A DNA stretch of 64,000 bases from Skeletonema tropicum (lineage: Eukaryota > Bacillariophyta > Thalassiosirophyceae > Thalassiosirales > Thalassiosiraceae). The translations under genes and the position numbers were made by a program. The first letter of the stretch is position 1, and each line of letters begins with the position of its first letter. The notes beneath the pieces are model-generated. The model ran no database searches. It saw only the letters and a program-made list of their open reading frames with translations, and was not told where the DNA came from. Of this stretch, positions 1-10,407 are shown one piece after another. The stretch spans positions 2,604,001 through 2,668,000 of the forward strand of contig CM074137.1 in assembly GCA_037178625.1 (NCBI GenBank). The letters run 5' to 3'.

Positions 1-378
1 CCGTCGCAATCTACTGGGTATGCCCCAGCAGCACTGGCCTTTGGACGCGATATGATCTTCAACCTTCCAGTTCAATATGATATGAACGAGATCAACCTTC
101 GCCGCCAACGCCGTGTCGACAAGGATGCCAAACGACTCAACGCCAAGCGGTACAGCTACGATTATCGCGTTGGAGAACAAGTCATGAAGAAGATCTTCGA
201 TCCTGCCAAACTCGATGATCGTTGGAAGGGCCCCTTCACTATCACAAGAATCCATGTCAATGGTAACATCACTATTCAACTCACCCAACATCTACAAGAG
301 CGTCTCAACATCCGACGCGTCAAGCCCTATAGGCAACCTACACCTCAAGTCTTACAACAAATCGTTGCGCCCTCTTAG
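1..378 (+). CDS. Ty3/gypsy retrotransposon polyprotein, C-terminal end of integrase (partial)
   Basis: The frame is open from base 1, so the 5' part lies outside the window. About 125 residues are visible. They begin with the end of an integrase core (a YAPAALAFGRD-like stretch), then a basic region, then the typical integrase C-terminal beta domain with a hydrophobic 'DDRWKGPFTI' segment and 'INIRRVKPYR'-like ending (here LNIRRVKPYR). In Ty3/gypsy elements this domain binds DNA and directs integration. The stop at 376-378 is followed at once by a purine-rich tract and an LTR-like TGTCAC start, which supports a complete 3' end. No chromodomain is seen. Whether the element is intact cannot be judged here. 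Confidence 0.85.
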   Translation, partial: PSQSTGYAPAALAFGRDMIFNLPVQYDMNEINLRRQRRVDKDAKRLNAKRYSYDYRVGEQVMKKIFDPAKLDDRWKGPFTITRIHVNGNITIQLTQHLQERLNIRRVKPYRQPTPQVLQQIVAPS

Positions 379-656
379 GAGGGGTAGAATGTCACACCTA
401 CGTAGTGTCGGACATCAATCAAATTCATATTTATGTTATCTGGTTTCTCGTTTCTCAATATGTTTCGGAATGCTTTATCTGGTTTCTCGTTTCTCAATAT
501 GTTTCGGAATCCTCCATCGCCAATGAAAGCAACCGAATCCAAAAACGTTGATCGTTTCCTTTATATTTTAAGTAATAATAATTCTATTCGTTACATCTAT
601 TGATCAATAATAAGCTCAATTGTTAGCTAGATTGGACATGGCCTTCGGGCATTACA
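377..656 (+). mobile_element. Polypurine tract and 3' LTR of the Ty3/gypsy element
   Basis: A purine-rich run (377-389) directly precedes TGTCACAC at 390, the usual order of polypurine tract and LTR start in Ty3/gypsy elements. The right end is uncertain: TTACA at 591-595 or ATTACA at 651-656 could pair with the 5' TGT. The matching 5' LTR is outside the window, so the boundary cannot be verified by comparison. Confidence 0.55.
436..513. repeat. 39-bp tandem duplication within the LTR
   Basis: Two copies of a unit starting TTATCTGGTTTCTCG and ending TTTCGGAAT lie head to tail with a 39-bp period (starts at 436 and 475). This sort of internal duplication is common in LTR U3 regions, where it can duplicate promoter elements. 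That role is inference. Confidence 0.8.
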
Positions 657-782
657 CGTCTTTCCCAACGAATGGACTAACAAGTCCGCGGGCAGTGCTC
701 ATGCAACCCCTAGGCGCTTGCTGTTATAGAAATAAAAGACTATACTAAACCCCACACGTGAAGATCCAGCTAGCCAACCCCT

Positions 783-2373
783 TTATGCACTATCCTCGAC
801 AGACAACAGAGATTCCACCTCAGACGCGGCTCCAGATACAATAGAAGAGGCATCCTCTTCCCTCTCCGGGTCCGCCTCATATGGCTGCTCCCACCACCAT
901 CGGTGTTTGCTGGTACCACGTTGTCTCTCACCATCCCTACAAAGATCCAGAATCGGGCGGTCCCTGATGTATGCCCCAATAGTCTTTCTCCGCTTTTCGA
1001 TGTACTCCGTCAAAGTATACAGCCCAACCTCCTCAAATAACTCCTTCTTATCCGGATACCTCCACTCTCCAGTCCGTTCGTTCTTCTTAGGTCGATTCCT
1101 GCGTGCCATGCGGCAAGCAGCTCGATAATAGAAGCCTTCCAGACACCGCAACGCCGAATCCGTCAATACCCAAGTCTCACTCCCATACAAAAGCACTGCC
1201 TGCACGACTGCCTTAAAAAACATACCGCAAACCCTGGGTTTCATGTTCTCGCTACGCAGGAGACGAGATATCATTTTCCACGCCTTTCGGGCCTTGGTCA
1301 GATTACTCCGGATCGCCTGCGTGTCAGTATCATCCATCGACATGAGCCGACCAAGATACTTAAACACCTCCACCCGTTCGAGGTCCTCTCCATACGCCGT
1401 GAACTGCCGTGAAGCCAACTTCAAGAGCCCGCTGGTTTGCAATAGCCGCATTAGTTTGCACTATCCTCTCCCTCCCCGTCCGACAGAACTCTGACCTCTC
1501 GTGTCTGGCAGCCCTCCGTGGGTCAGTCTGCATATTGCAGAGATGACACTTCGGGAAGACTCCAGATCCCTCGACGTCCACATAGTCCCGCGGGTGACGA
1601 TCACGGAAGTGCCGACGAAGAGCCCACGCAGTGTTGAAACAATCAGTGGCTTCCTGGCACGCTGGCACAGGGCAGAAAAAACTCCCGCCAAAGCTGGCAT
1701 GCGCAGTATATGTCTCCGGCTCTCCATCATTCAATAGAAAGTCCCGATTCAACACCCTTGATCGAAACACACCGTGTTGCGTCTCCAAATGCGAGTTCAG
1801 TGAGGCTGCAGATAGTTCCATACCACATTTATCGCACTCCACCCGCCGCCGATTCCACTCCTCTCTAGTCCTGAAACCATGCCGCGTGTTGTAGTACACC
1901 TCATCGGATTGCCGAACCCTAATCCTCGCATCCACACACGTCATAACTTTCGTTTTTGACACGTTGGTCTTGAGGCCAACCCGATCAAATAAATCAGTAA
2001 GAACATCCACAGATCGTTGCAAAAGCTCTGCATCGGTTGATGCAATGTATCCATCATCCGCGTAGAACAATGCAGTGAAAAGCCTGACAATCCCATCTAT
2101 CTCTACCTCCGGCAGCGAATATTCCTCTCCCAGCACCTGACGTAGCCATTCCCGGACGATCGCATCTACCATGACGTTGAAGATCTTTGGGGACAGGGGG
2201 CCGCCCTGGGTGACCCCACGGCCAGCCTTAAAGATCCGGCCATATCGACCCTGCGCTCGGCAGACCATCGAGGCCTCATCCCAAAAATTGCAAATCAGCC
2301 TCATAGCCTTGTCCCCTGCCCCATATCCCTTCAAGATTTGAATGCACCGGTCCCTATCGAGCGTGTGGAGATT
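783..2373 (-). pseudogene. LINE (non-LTR) reverse transcriptase, 5'-truncated and frameshifted
   Basis: The upstream frame (about 2373 down to ~1440) carries reverse transcriptase blocks: a DRDRCIQILKGYGAG lead-in, the GVTQGGPLSPKIFN fingers/palm motif, and the catalytic FYADDGY box. It then has cysteine/histidine pairs resembling two to three C2H2-like fingers (CDKCGMELS..., CPVPACQEA..., CHLCNMQ...). The second frame (about 1440 to 783) continues with FKYLGRLMSMDDTDTQ and the VLLYGSETW block typical of the thumb/C-terminal region of this LINE family. The two parts are in different frames, so there is a frameshift between about 1395 and 1450. An in-frame stop at 2374-2376 and the lack of any endonuclease domain show that it is truncated at the 5' end. 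A dead copy. Confidence 0.88.
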
Positions 2374-2376
2374 TCA

Positions 2377-3544
2377 GAGAAGGAGATGGAGCAGGAGATG
2401 GAAGATGGAGAAGATAGTAATCATGATGGAAGATGGAGAAGATAGTAATCATGAAGGAGGTATTGCTAGAATGTTGGATACAAGTGCTGGAGCTGGAGCG
2501 GGAGATTATAGACACCTAGTCTGAGGAATAAGTTAAATAATGTATGGAAGCAGCTGATATATGTTGTTGTTGTATTCTTTCTTAATTTTAATTTTGTGCT
2601 CCTGGAGAGTCAACAACCTCTACCCCTAAACATCAATTGGATTGTATTTTGCGCTCTCCGTTTTGTTTTTGATCTCTTTCCAGAATTATTGCTATTGCGC
2701 AGAGACAGCAGCTCGCTGCCACACATCATTAGATGTTGACTTGTTGTTAGATGTGATTGTTGGTTTGTGTTATTCCACCATGGTGGTGATGTCGGTGATG
2801 AGAACTCCGATTGGAGGCAGTCCAAATGAAGATGACATGGAAGATGATGCAGAGGAGGCCGACAATAATAATGATGATTTAGATGCCATGGAGTGTGGTG
2901 TGTTGCAGTGGAGGACAAAGCTGGGTTGTGGCAGAAGAGGCGAGGGCAGTGGTGTTGGTGGCGAGTAGGAAAGGACAATGTTTTTGAGTCTAGTAGGCAA
3001 GATGATCAGGGAGCTGGGGTGAACATTTGTCGTGCAGCGTCCCTGGCTCTCTCGCACACAGTGACATCTGTCGGAACTCTTGCCATCACAAAGCCTTGCC
3101 CAGCTCAACTGCATGCCAACAGCATTGGATGGTGGCAGTAGTGCCTACGCTGTGGACAAGATTCAACGATTCATAGACACACAAGATCCAGCCGATTGCT
3201 GACGGTTGAATTTTCAACGGAAAAATAGGGCTGGGGTATACTTGAAAGAAAGAGAGAAAGAGAAGACAGAGCGGCATTCACATTCTTCAGATTTCTAGAA
3301 GGGAAAGGCCTTTCATCAGTAAAAGTCACAGTGACGTAAAAGACAGTTTCTGCTTTCCCAACTTCAAGTGGATGGCTGAGGATCAGCTCCCTGCCACGCA
3401 CAGGACACAAGTGTGAACCGACACAGGTGTGAACCGACACAAGTGTGAATCGTTTCAGGAACACCAACATGAACCATTTCATCGGGGTTGGCCTCTTGAT
3501 CCTGCCATAATTTTATCAACAGATCAAACGATATCACAAAAGTC
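2377..3544. other. Intergenic stretch without a convincing gene
   Basis: Open frames on both strands here start at non-ATG codons or have low-complexity composition (Asn/Asp/Glu-rich on plus, His/Pro-rich on minus). A 28-bp unit is duplicated in tandem at 2398-2453 inside an acidic reading frame, and the duplication shifts that frame. A 17-bp motif containing GTGTGAACCGACACA is repeated about three times near 3408-3450. I see no splice-supported exon chain. Confidence 0.5.
2398..2453. repeat. 28-bp direct tandem duplication
   Basis: Two copies of a unit starting ATGGAAGATGGAGAAG begin at 2398 and 2426. The plus frame before the first copy and the frame after the second are both acidic and open, but the 28-bp (non-multiple of three) duplication separates them. 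This could be a broken coding tail next to the LINE insertion. Confidence 0.75.
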
Positions 3545-4486
3545 ATGAAGCTTCATCTTATTATCTCCGCCACCTTGGCTCTTCTCTCAATCGCTCCAGG
3601 AGCTGTCTCTGCCGCTGTGGCTGTTGTAAGTTTGCATTGTTATTTGTTCCGTTCGTTTGATAAGTCAGTTCATGTGCTTCGTCTTGCCTTGACCTTGCCT
3701 TGCCTTGCCTTGCCTTGTATTGCAGCCGTTCTACTGATTCAAGTTCAAGTTACTGATACTGACGCCTCTCACTTCTCAACTTCACTCTCACTTGCATGAT
3801 ATAGATCGTAGCATCCTGTTAGTGGATTTGAACTTGAAAATGACGGTGACAAAATTGCTGATTTGTCCGAGGATGACCAAATGATCCTTGCGATTCAATG
3901 CAGGGCCCGCAGAAAGTTTCGTTGCCGCAGGGCTCCAAGATGCAGGTGGAATGTGCTCAAGAGTAGATGCATACCACGCCGCGTTAGCGTTGAAGTCCTC
4001 CCATATGTCATTCCTCTCGACCGTGCCTTTGACGTGCAGTGGAATCCCCCAGGTTTTCCAGAGCTCCATACACGGTTTCTACAACAGCCATATAATGATA
4101 GGGGGGCTCGTGACGGCCACTACACGTTTGCAAAACTGAATCAGGACGGAGACGGAGAGATGAGCTTTGTCCGACAGAATCCCGATGGAACAGTATGCTC
4201 AGTCTTCGAAAGAGTCGCTTTCCGTGCTATATCTGAAACAGTTCTTATGATGGAGGGCAATCCGGATCCATCCTGGATAGGCAGCGGATACGGGACATTG
4301 ATCAAGGGGAAGGGCATCCCGGCAGGAGATAGTGATGGGGTGTATGATACCAGACCGGTTGATACCGTTAGCCTGGATTGGGCGGAGCCGGAACGGTGGA
4401 TCAGAGATAACTTCTATCCACAAGGCGCTTACGTCACAAACATTTCTGGCCCTATCATGAGTTGTTACGAGTTTGATGAGGAGTAG
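3545..4486 (+). CDS. Secreted protein of unknown function (two exons)
   Basis: Exon 1 (3545-3625) encodes a 27-residue signal peptide-like start, MKLHLIISATLALLS..., ending AVSAAVAV. A GTAAGT donor follows at 3626. An acceptor TAG at 3809-3811 joins in phase to exon 2 (3812-4486), giving about 251 residues: HPVSGFELENDGDKIADLSE, then a cysteine pattern with C..AP.CRW......C, then a globular region ending in MSCYEFDEE. The C..x.C.W...C pattern recalls small Cys motifs seen in many predicted secreted diatom proteins. I do not recognise the main domain. The intron holds a (CCTTG)n run. Antisense and +1 open frames overlap this exon, so the model rests on the signal peptide plus splice sites. An alternative acceptor (3804) leads quickly to a stop. 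Confidence 0.65.
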
Positions 4487-4678
4487 GTTAAGAGTGTGTT
4501 GGCGGCGGGACAATCAGGAAGAGAACTTTCGAATGCACTCTATCTGTAGGACAAATATGTGGGTGTGACAATCAGAAAAAGAACATTCAAAAGCACTCTA
4601 CTATCTGGTGGGAGAAAATGTGTGAGCAGCTGCAGCGTCACGTTCAGATATTCTTATCCAATAGTAAAAGTAAGAAAA

Positions 4679-5558
4679 GATACGATACAAGCACATTAGC
4701 ACTGCTCAGACGGGTTGCTTTCGTAGAAGCGAAGCTACCACCCTCATAGCCAATCTAAGAGGTCCAATTGTAGCTGGCCGGCATCACTATCATTCAACCA
4801 GATTGTATCTATCGTCGTCAGTATAGCTATGAGGCACTTCTAGTGGTCTGCTATAGTCGGTGGCGATACGATACAAGCACATTAGCACTGCTCAGACGGG
4901 TTGCTTTCGTAGAAGCGAAGCTACCACCCTCATAGCCAATCTGAGAGGTCCAATTGTGGCTGGCCGGCATCACTATCATTCAACCAGATCGTATCTATCG
5001 TCGTCAGTATAGCTATGAGGCACTTCTAGTGGTCTGCTATAGTCGGTGGCGATACGATACAAGCACATTAGCACTGCTCAGACGGGTTGCTTTCGTAGAA
5101 GCGAAGCTACCACCCTCATAGCCAATCTGAGAGGTCCAATTGTGGCTGGCCGGCATCACTATCATTCAACCAGATCGTATCTATCGTCGTCAGTATAGTT
5201 ATGAGGCACTTCTAGTGGTCTACTATAGTCGGTGGCGATACGATACAAGCACATTAGCACTGCTCAGACGGGTTGCTTTCGTAGAAGCGAAGCTACCACC
5301 CTCATAGCCAATCTGAGAGGTCCAATTGTGGCTGGCCAGCATCACTATCATTCAACCAGATTGTATCTTTCGTCGTCAGTATAGTTATGAGGCACTTCTA
5401 GTGGTCTACTATAGTCGGTGGCGATACGATACAAGCACATTAGCACTGCTCAGACGGGTTGCTTTCGTAGAAGCGAAGCTACCACCCTCATAGCCAATCT
5501 GAGAGGTCCAATTGTGGCTGGCCAGCATCACTATCATTCAACCAGATTGTATCTTTCG
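4679..5558 (-). repeat. Satellite array 1: five 186-bp units (last one truncated)
   Basis: Units start GATACGATACAAGCACATTA at 4679, 4865, 5051, 5237 and 5423, exactly 186 bp apart. The fifth stops near 5558. Units differ by a few substitutions only. Compared with the large array at 13.2-17.6 kb the sequence is inverted: the reverse complement of the core (ACATTAGCACTGCTCAGACGG) gives the CCGTCTGAGCAGTGCTAATG core found there. Hence strand is given as minus relative to the main array. Confidence 0.95.
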
Positions 5559-6715
5559 CTGGACACTTTGTTGCTCAGCTGTCGTTTGTCAACCATAGTT
5601 TGGATCAAAGTAACTTTTTTTTCGAGACGATGAAGGAAAGACGGTATCGTCTTGTCGACGCTTGCTATTGATGGACGAATAAGGTAGTTTTAAGATTGAG
5701 GTAGACATCCTGTTTTTGCACGGCAAAGCTGTTGTTGCTCCAGTACTTGTTTCATCATCACTAATCTCAATCTCCTACAAAGTGCTTGTTGGAAATATAT
5801 ATCCTGGGGAAGGGGATCGACCGAACGTTAACATCATACGGTTTGGTCAAAGCAGTTTGCTGCTTGATGTGGATGTGGATATATCCAGTCACGATGCGAC
5901 AACAGGCGACCTCACTTCCCTTCTTTCTCTTCTCTGTGCGTGGCATCTATTCGTATATATGACACCCCTTCTCCCAATCTCACCCAATCATGGTGGCAAG
6001 CATCATGGGAACGTGCAAGGCATCGTAGGTGACAGATTCTACCATATGAATAGATACAATGAAAGGCATCGTAGTATAAATAAGAGCTTCTTCTAAAAGA
6101 GTTACAATATTATCCGAATCTGGGGCTGTTCAAGTTCACATGAGCTCTCTCTAGAGGTGGCAGGAGTAGTATCATCAACCTCTTTTCCTCTCTCGCAAGG
6201 CTGTGATGTGAGAATAGGTTCGAGCAAAAAAAATGAAAGTCAGGTAAAACTAAACATCGTGGCGTTATTGAAGACACAACATGGTCGCACGAGTTCACAA
6301 GCAGAATGCCAAAATGATGGTAAGCCGCAAGCTCATGCAAGCTCGTTGTCAATCGGATCAGAAGCAGAAGGATTCACCAGAAGATACTGCATGTATCCCT
6401 TGAGATGAGTAGTTGAAAGGAATGGATTATGTGCGTGGTGAATAATATATTACAAGCGTAGTTTATAATATCAGAGCTTTCTGATTATAAAATAGTATGC
6501 ATTCTGAAGAAGTTCATGTGTTATGTCAACTCAGTTGTCCTCTCTTCAATCAAGCCCTAGCTAGTCTCATACATACATGACATTAGGATACAGGCTGCAC
6601 GTAATGAGTACAAGTATATCATTTTACATCACAGTATTGCAGAACATTCCGTAGATAGATATAATCTTTATTATGAACTTAGATGTGTGATGCTACTTGA
6701 GACACCAACATGTAT
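5559..6715. other. Intergenic, no supported gene
   Basis: This stretch is AT-rich. The longest open frame (5716-6096, plus) starts at a non-ATG codon and has no recognisable domain or splice support. I find nothing else to annotate. Confidence 0.5.
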
Positions 6716-7174
6716 TCAAACATTCTTATAGGACGAGGTATCATTCTCATCTGCATCTGTAGTCATTCTTTCACACAATGCGCTCCTGTACTGTGCATGA
6801 AAGTGTTGTTTATTCTGCTTCTTCTTATTGATAGTCATCTGCCAATGGAAGTTGATCTCTCCTGCTTTGCGCTTTACAGCTCTACGCGGCTTATCGGACG
6901 ATGCTTTCGCCTTGTGCCTGGGATCAACGCGATGATTAAAGCGGAGCCAATTTGATTCACTGCCAACGCCCAAATTGAACTGAACAGGGGAGACGACAGC
7001 CGCACAGGATTTTGCCAATCTATTCTTCTTTGGTGCATGGGGAGTGGAAGGTATCGCTTGCTCTGGGGGATACCTTGGACTCAATTCTGGTGTTGCTGCT
7101 ACGAGACCGTGAAAGCCTGTGCCTGTGTTTGGGCCTACAGCTACAGGAGAGGCGGAAGACGGAGCGGAAGCCAT
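6716..7174 (-). CDS. Basic hypothetical protein, 152 residues
   Basis: The ATG lies in a good initiation context (GCCATGG). The N-terminal third is rich in Ser, Pro and Ala (MASAPSSASPVAVGPNTG...), the middle has SNWLRFNHRVDPRHK, and it is followed by a strongly basic stretch with KPRRAVKRKAG that could serve as a nuclear localisation signal. No domain is recognised. It diverges from the CCCH zinc-finger gene with 294 bp between the two starts. A downstream intron cannot be excluded because the last ~40 residues are low in information. It could be a real short nuclear protein or a chance frame. Confidence 0.5.
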   Translation of the reverse strand: MASAPSSASPVAVGPNTGTGFHGLVAATPELSPRYPPEQAIPSTPHAPKKNRLAKSCAAVVSPVQFNLGVGSESNWLRFNHRVDPRHKAKASSDKPRRAVKRKAGEINFHWQMTINKKKQNKQHFHAQYRSALCERMTTDADENDTSSYKNV

Positions 7175-7468
7175 GGCAATCTACTATTCTTGGACTTAGA
7201 GACATTGTGAGACGGCAAAGCCAACATTGGGAAGACTATCTTGCTTGCTTTTTGCAAAGCAGCATCGAGGCAGGCCTCTTCTTGACCGTCTGGCACAGAG
7301 CAGCTAAAAGACATGTTTTCGCCTACCGGAGAATCTAGATCTCAAGAATGACCTGCGACATGTCCGAGGGACTCAAACAGCTGTCTGACTTTCTTTCGAA
7401 GTGCACAGATTTTCACCACCTTTCACCACTTTTGAATCAACCACCAGCGGCCCATAAAACACATTGCG

Positions 7469-10162
7469 ATGGTTTATGTTCATCCAATGAAGCAGCAACA
7501 CAGCTCTAACATACACCAGTGCCCAGTGGCTGTGGTAGGCCCTTCGGCCCGATCTCCTCTTTCACCTGCCTTTAAAATGCAACAGCCTGTATCGTCGGTG
7601 GGGTCACCAAGATTCATCACAACTCCGACCGGGCGAACTTCCCTGTTTGCATCATCAAAATCGGCGTTTAGCACGCCCATCCTTTCCCTTACATCCAATG
7701 CAAGTTTAGGTGAGAAGTCGAGCGATGCATTCAGCCTGAAGCTGCGTGAAGTGAGCCCTACATCTGTCGCGTCTCTTCTTCCAATGGAAGGTATCGCACG
7801 TGGCCCTCCCGTCTCTGGTGGTATCGCGAGCATTAAGCTCAACTATGACCAACTCTCTCCCTCAAGTGAGATGGTATTTGAGCCTGCCAATAGGGAATCG
7901 TCACGCAGAGGTCCTATGTTTTGTTCTCCTTGCAAGGATAATTATGAGGGCGATACCGGTGACGGTGATGTGACATCTCCAACTGCTGCTGCAGTCGAAA
8001 CCACTAGATCTGCATCATCATTGAAACTGCGCAGTAGCAGCAGTAGTAGTTTGAGATCCAGCAATAGATCTTCCAATGGACGCAGCAGCAGGGCATCTGA
8101 TATGTCACCTGCTGCGTCTCCCACTCCTCAAAATCTCAAAGATAATCCGGAGCGCCTTGCAAAGGTCAAGACAGAGATGTGCCGCTACTTTGAGCTGGGA
8201 GGTATCAAGAACTGCCCATGGGGAGATAAATGTAAGTGTAAATCTATGCGCAGCCAGGATAGATCCATTTCATGAATGAATATTTGATTCTCACTTGAAC
8301 ATCTTCATTGGATACCACTCATGTATGCTTTATTACTCAAACCAATACTATTTATATTAGGTAACTATGCACATGGCAAGCATGAACTCAAATTCAACTA
8401 CTCCTCCTTATCACTCATGGAAAGATCAGGGCAAATCACCAACGCCACGACCTATCTCTCTCGCCCATGCATGACATGGATATCCACGGGAGCTTGTCCC
8501 TTTGGCCGTAGATGCCCTGCCATTCACGATCCGTCCATCACTGGACCGCTTGAGAATCCTTCGTGGCTCCCAGCAGCATCTGCCAAGACGAATGCCCAGA
8601 TCATTGTGGATAGATTTGCTGCGCATCGAGACAGCGCAGTCCATCAAGAGAACTTCATGATTGCTCAAGGCATTTGGGAGAATTGCCGGCCTTCCCTTCG
8701 TCTTCATGGGAACGAGGCTACTAGTCAGAGTGATGGTGGAGATCAGAACGATACGAGCTGGTTGGATACCTACGCACTTATTTGCAACATGGATGTCCCA
8801 GCTTTTGGCTCATGGCCGCTGACTAACACTAATGCTCTCAAAGATAGGAATGATGCCGCCTCAAGCACCAAGCCATCGTCAAACAAGCTGTCGGATTTGC
8901 AAAAGTTGTGCATTGTGAGCCTAATGAGAGGCCAAAACAGCTCCTTCAGTGGAAGCAGCAGTGGTTGTAGTGCCGAAGGGGAGCAGCAGCTCCACCTATT
9001 GCATCGTGATTTCGTCTATGCACCCACTCACTCACTTCACTCTGAGCTTTGCATGATCCTACAAACTCGCTACTTCCTTCTCCTCGATGATGATTACGAT
9101 AATCAAGACCCCATGGCATCATCGTTTGGCAAGCATGATATTGTGAAGGAGATCTCATTTGACGAGTACAAGTCGCGCACAACGCCGTGGAACTCCAACT
9201 ATCGCTTCGACAAGAGCAAAGTAATGACAGCCACTGAGGTAGCATTCGCCCCCAAGGGTGATTGCAGTGCCAATGTGTCGATTTGGTTTGATGCGAAGCC
9301 TGTCAAGCTCGAGCAATCACAGATCAAGCGTTGCCGCCGTCTCAAGCAGAAGAACAAGGCTCAGTTGAGGAATGACCACAGAGCACCACATTCAAATGGC
9401 GCTCTACTCTGTCGCACTTCCACTGCTGACTTCCCCACCCGAGCTGTTCCCGAGATTGATCCCTTCGTGCCCATGCTTCCTGCCGAAGACAGTGACGAGA
9501 CTGACAAGTTCATGCTTGCCATCATTGACCACCGCATCGACTGTCTCATTAACGAGGAGACAGCCTATAATGACCTTGGTGATGCATCGAAGAAGAGAGC
9601 GCTTGACAAACGCATGAAGACACTTCAAGCTACATATGCAGGGATGGATCACTTTCATCAGAAGTGGGTATGGCCGAAACGTGAAGGTTCCGAAGTTGTG
9701 GATGAGTCCACACTAGCTCCACCATGCAACACCATGCCGTACATCCCATCAAGGGCGAGCGAAGGATCTACTTGTTCGTCAATGTGGCAGTCCTTTGTCG
9801 ATACAGTAAAGTTGCATGAAGCCATGCCAGAGGCAGAACAAGCTGCTCCTCCCAAGATCATGATCAGTGAAGCAGGCCATTTGAATGTATTCCAAGCCCT
9901 CGACAATGGCTTACCCGCATCGAGTTTAGGAAGTCGTCGCATCCCCCGCATCAGGCCAACATCGCATGAGTCTGACGATGACAAGGAGAATACATGGAGA
10001 GAGATTGTTTTGGGTGCTGATGGAAAGTGGAAGAAGGCTTGTCAACTCTACAACGAGAACAGGGTTGCATCCCCCTCGAACATTGGTCATCGCAACATGC
10101 CTTTGAGCACCATCCCTTTCGTCGAGCCCCAACCCCAATCCCAGTCTCAGTCAAAGGACTGA
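7469..10162 (+). CDS. Tandem CCCH zinc-finger RNA-binding protein (two exons)
   Basis: Exon 1 is 7469-8231 and exon 2 is 8361-10162, with a 129-nt GT-AG intron (8232-8360). The join falls inside the third Cys codon of finger 1 and restores the finger exactly. The protein is about 854 residues. Finger 1 is C238-x10-C249-x5-C255-x3-H259, preceded by the KTEMC lead-in typical of the tristetraprolin/TIS11 type. Finger 2 is C291-x8-C300-x5-C306-x3-H310. The linker is ~31 residues, longer than the ~18 of animal TTP proteins. The N-terminal ~235 residues are Ser-rich and low-complexity, and the long C-terminal part is unrecognised, with a Gln/Ser repeat at the very end. Such proteins bind AU-rich or other single-stranded RNA and control mRNA decay or translation. 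The exact targets are unknown. Confidence 0.88.
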
Positions 10163-10407
10163 GAGAGGAGTGACATTTATTGGAGATAAGTTCTTAAATA
10201 ATTGATTATTAGTGCAAGCAATCATGTTATATTGAAGTTACTTTCATATTCTGTCGAAAGATCAATAGAGCTCACGAAGAATTATTACTTCAGCTAAGTA
10301 GAAATTATAATGTTCTCTCTACATCACATCTAACGCAACCACATATTCTTATAATGCAACATGCAATGCATTCATATCATCTATACACTTGTTTTCTGCT
10401 GCACTCT

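Noticed and set aside
2642..2968. 108-codon plus frame with a signal-peptide-like start
   Set aside because: Its first codon is TTG, and the only internal ATGs lie past the hydrophobic part.
2610..2978. 122-codon minus frame rich in His, Pro and Cys
   Set aside because: Low-complexity composition, opposite an acidic low-complexity plus strand, without a family match or splice support.
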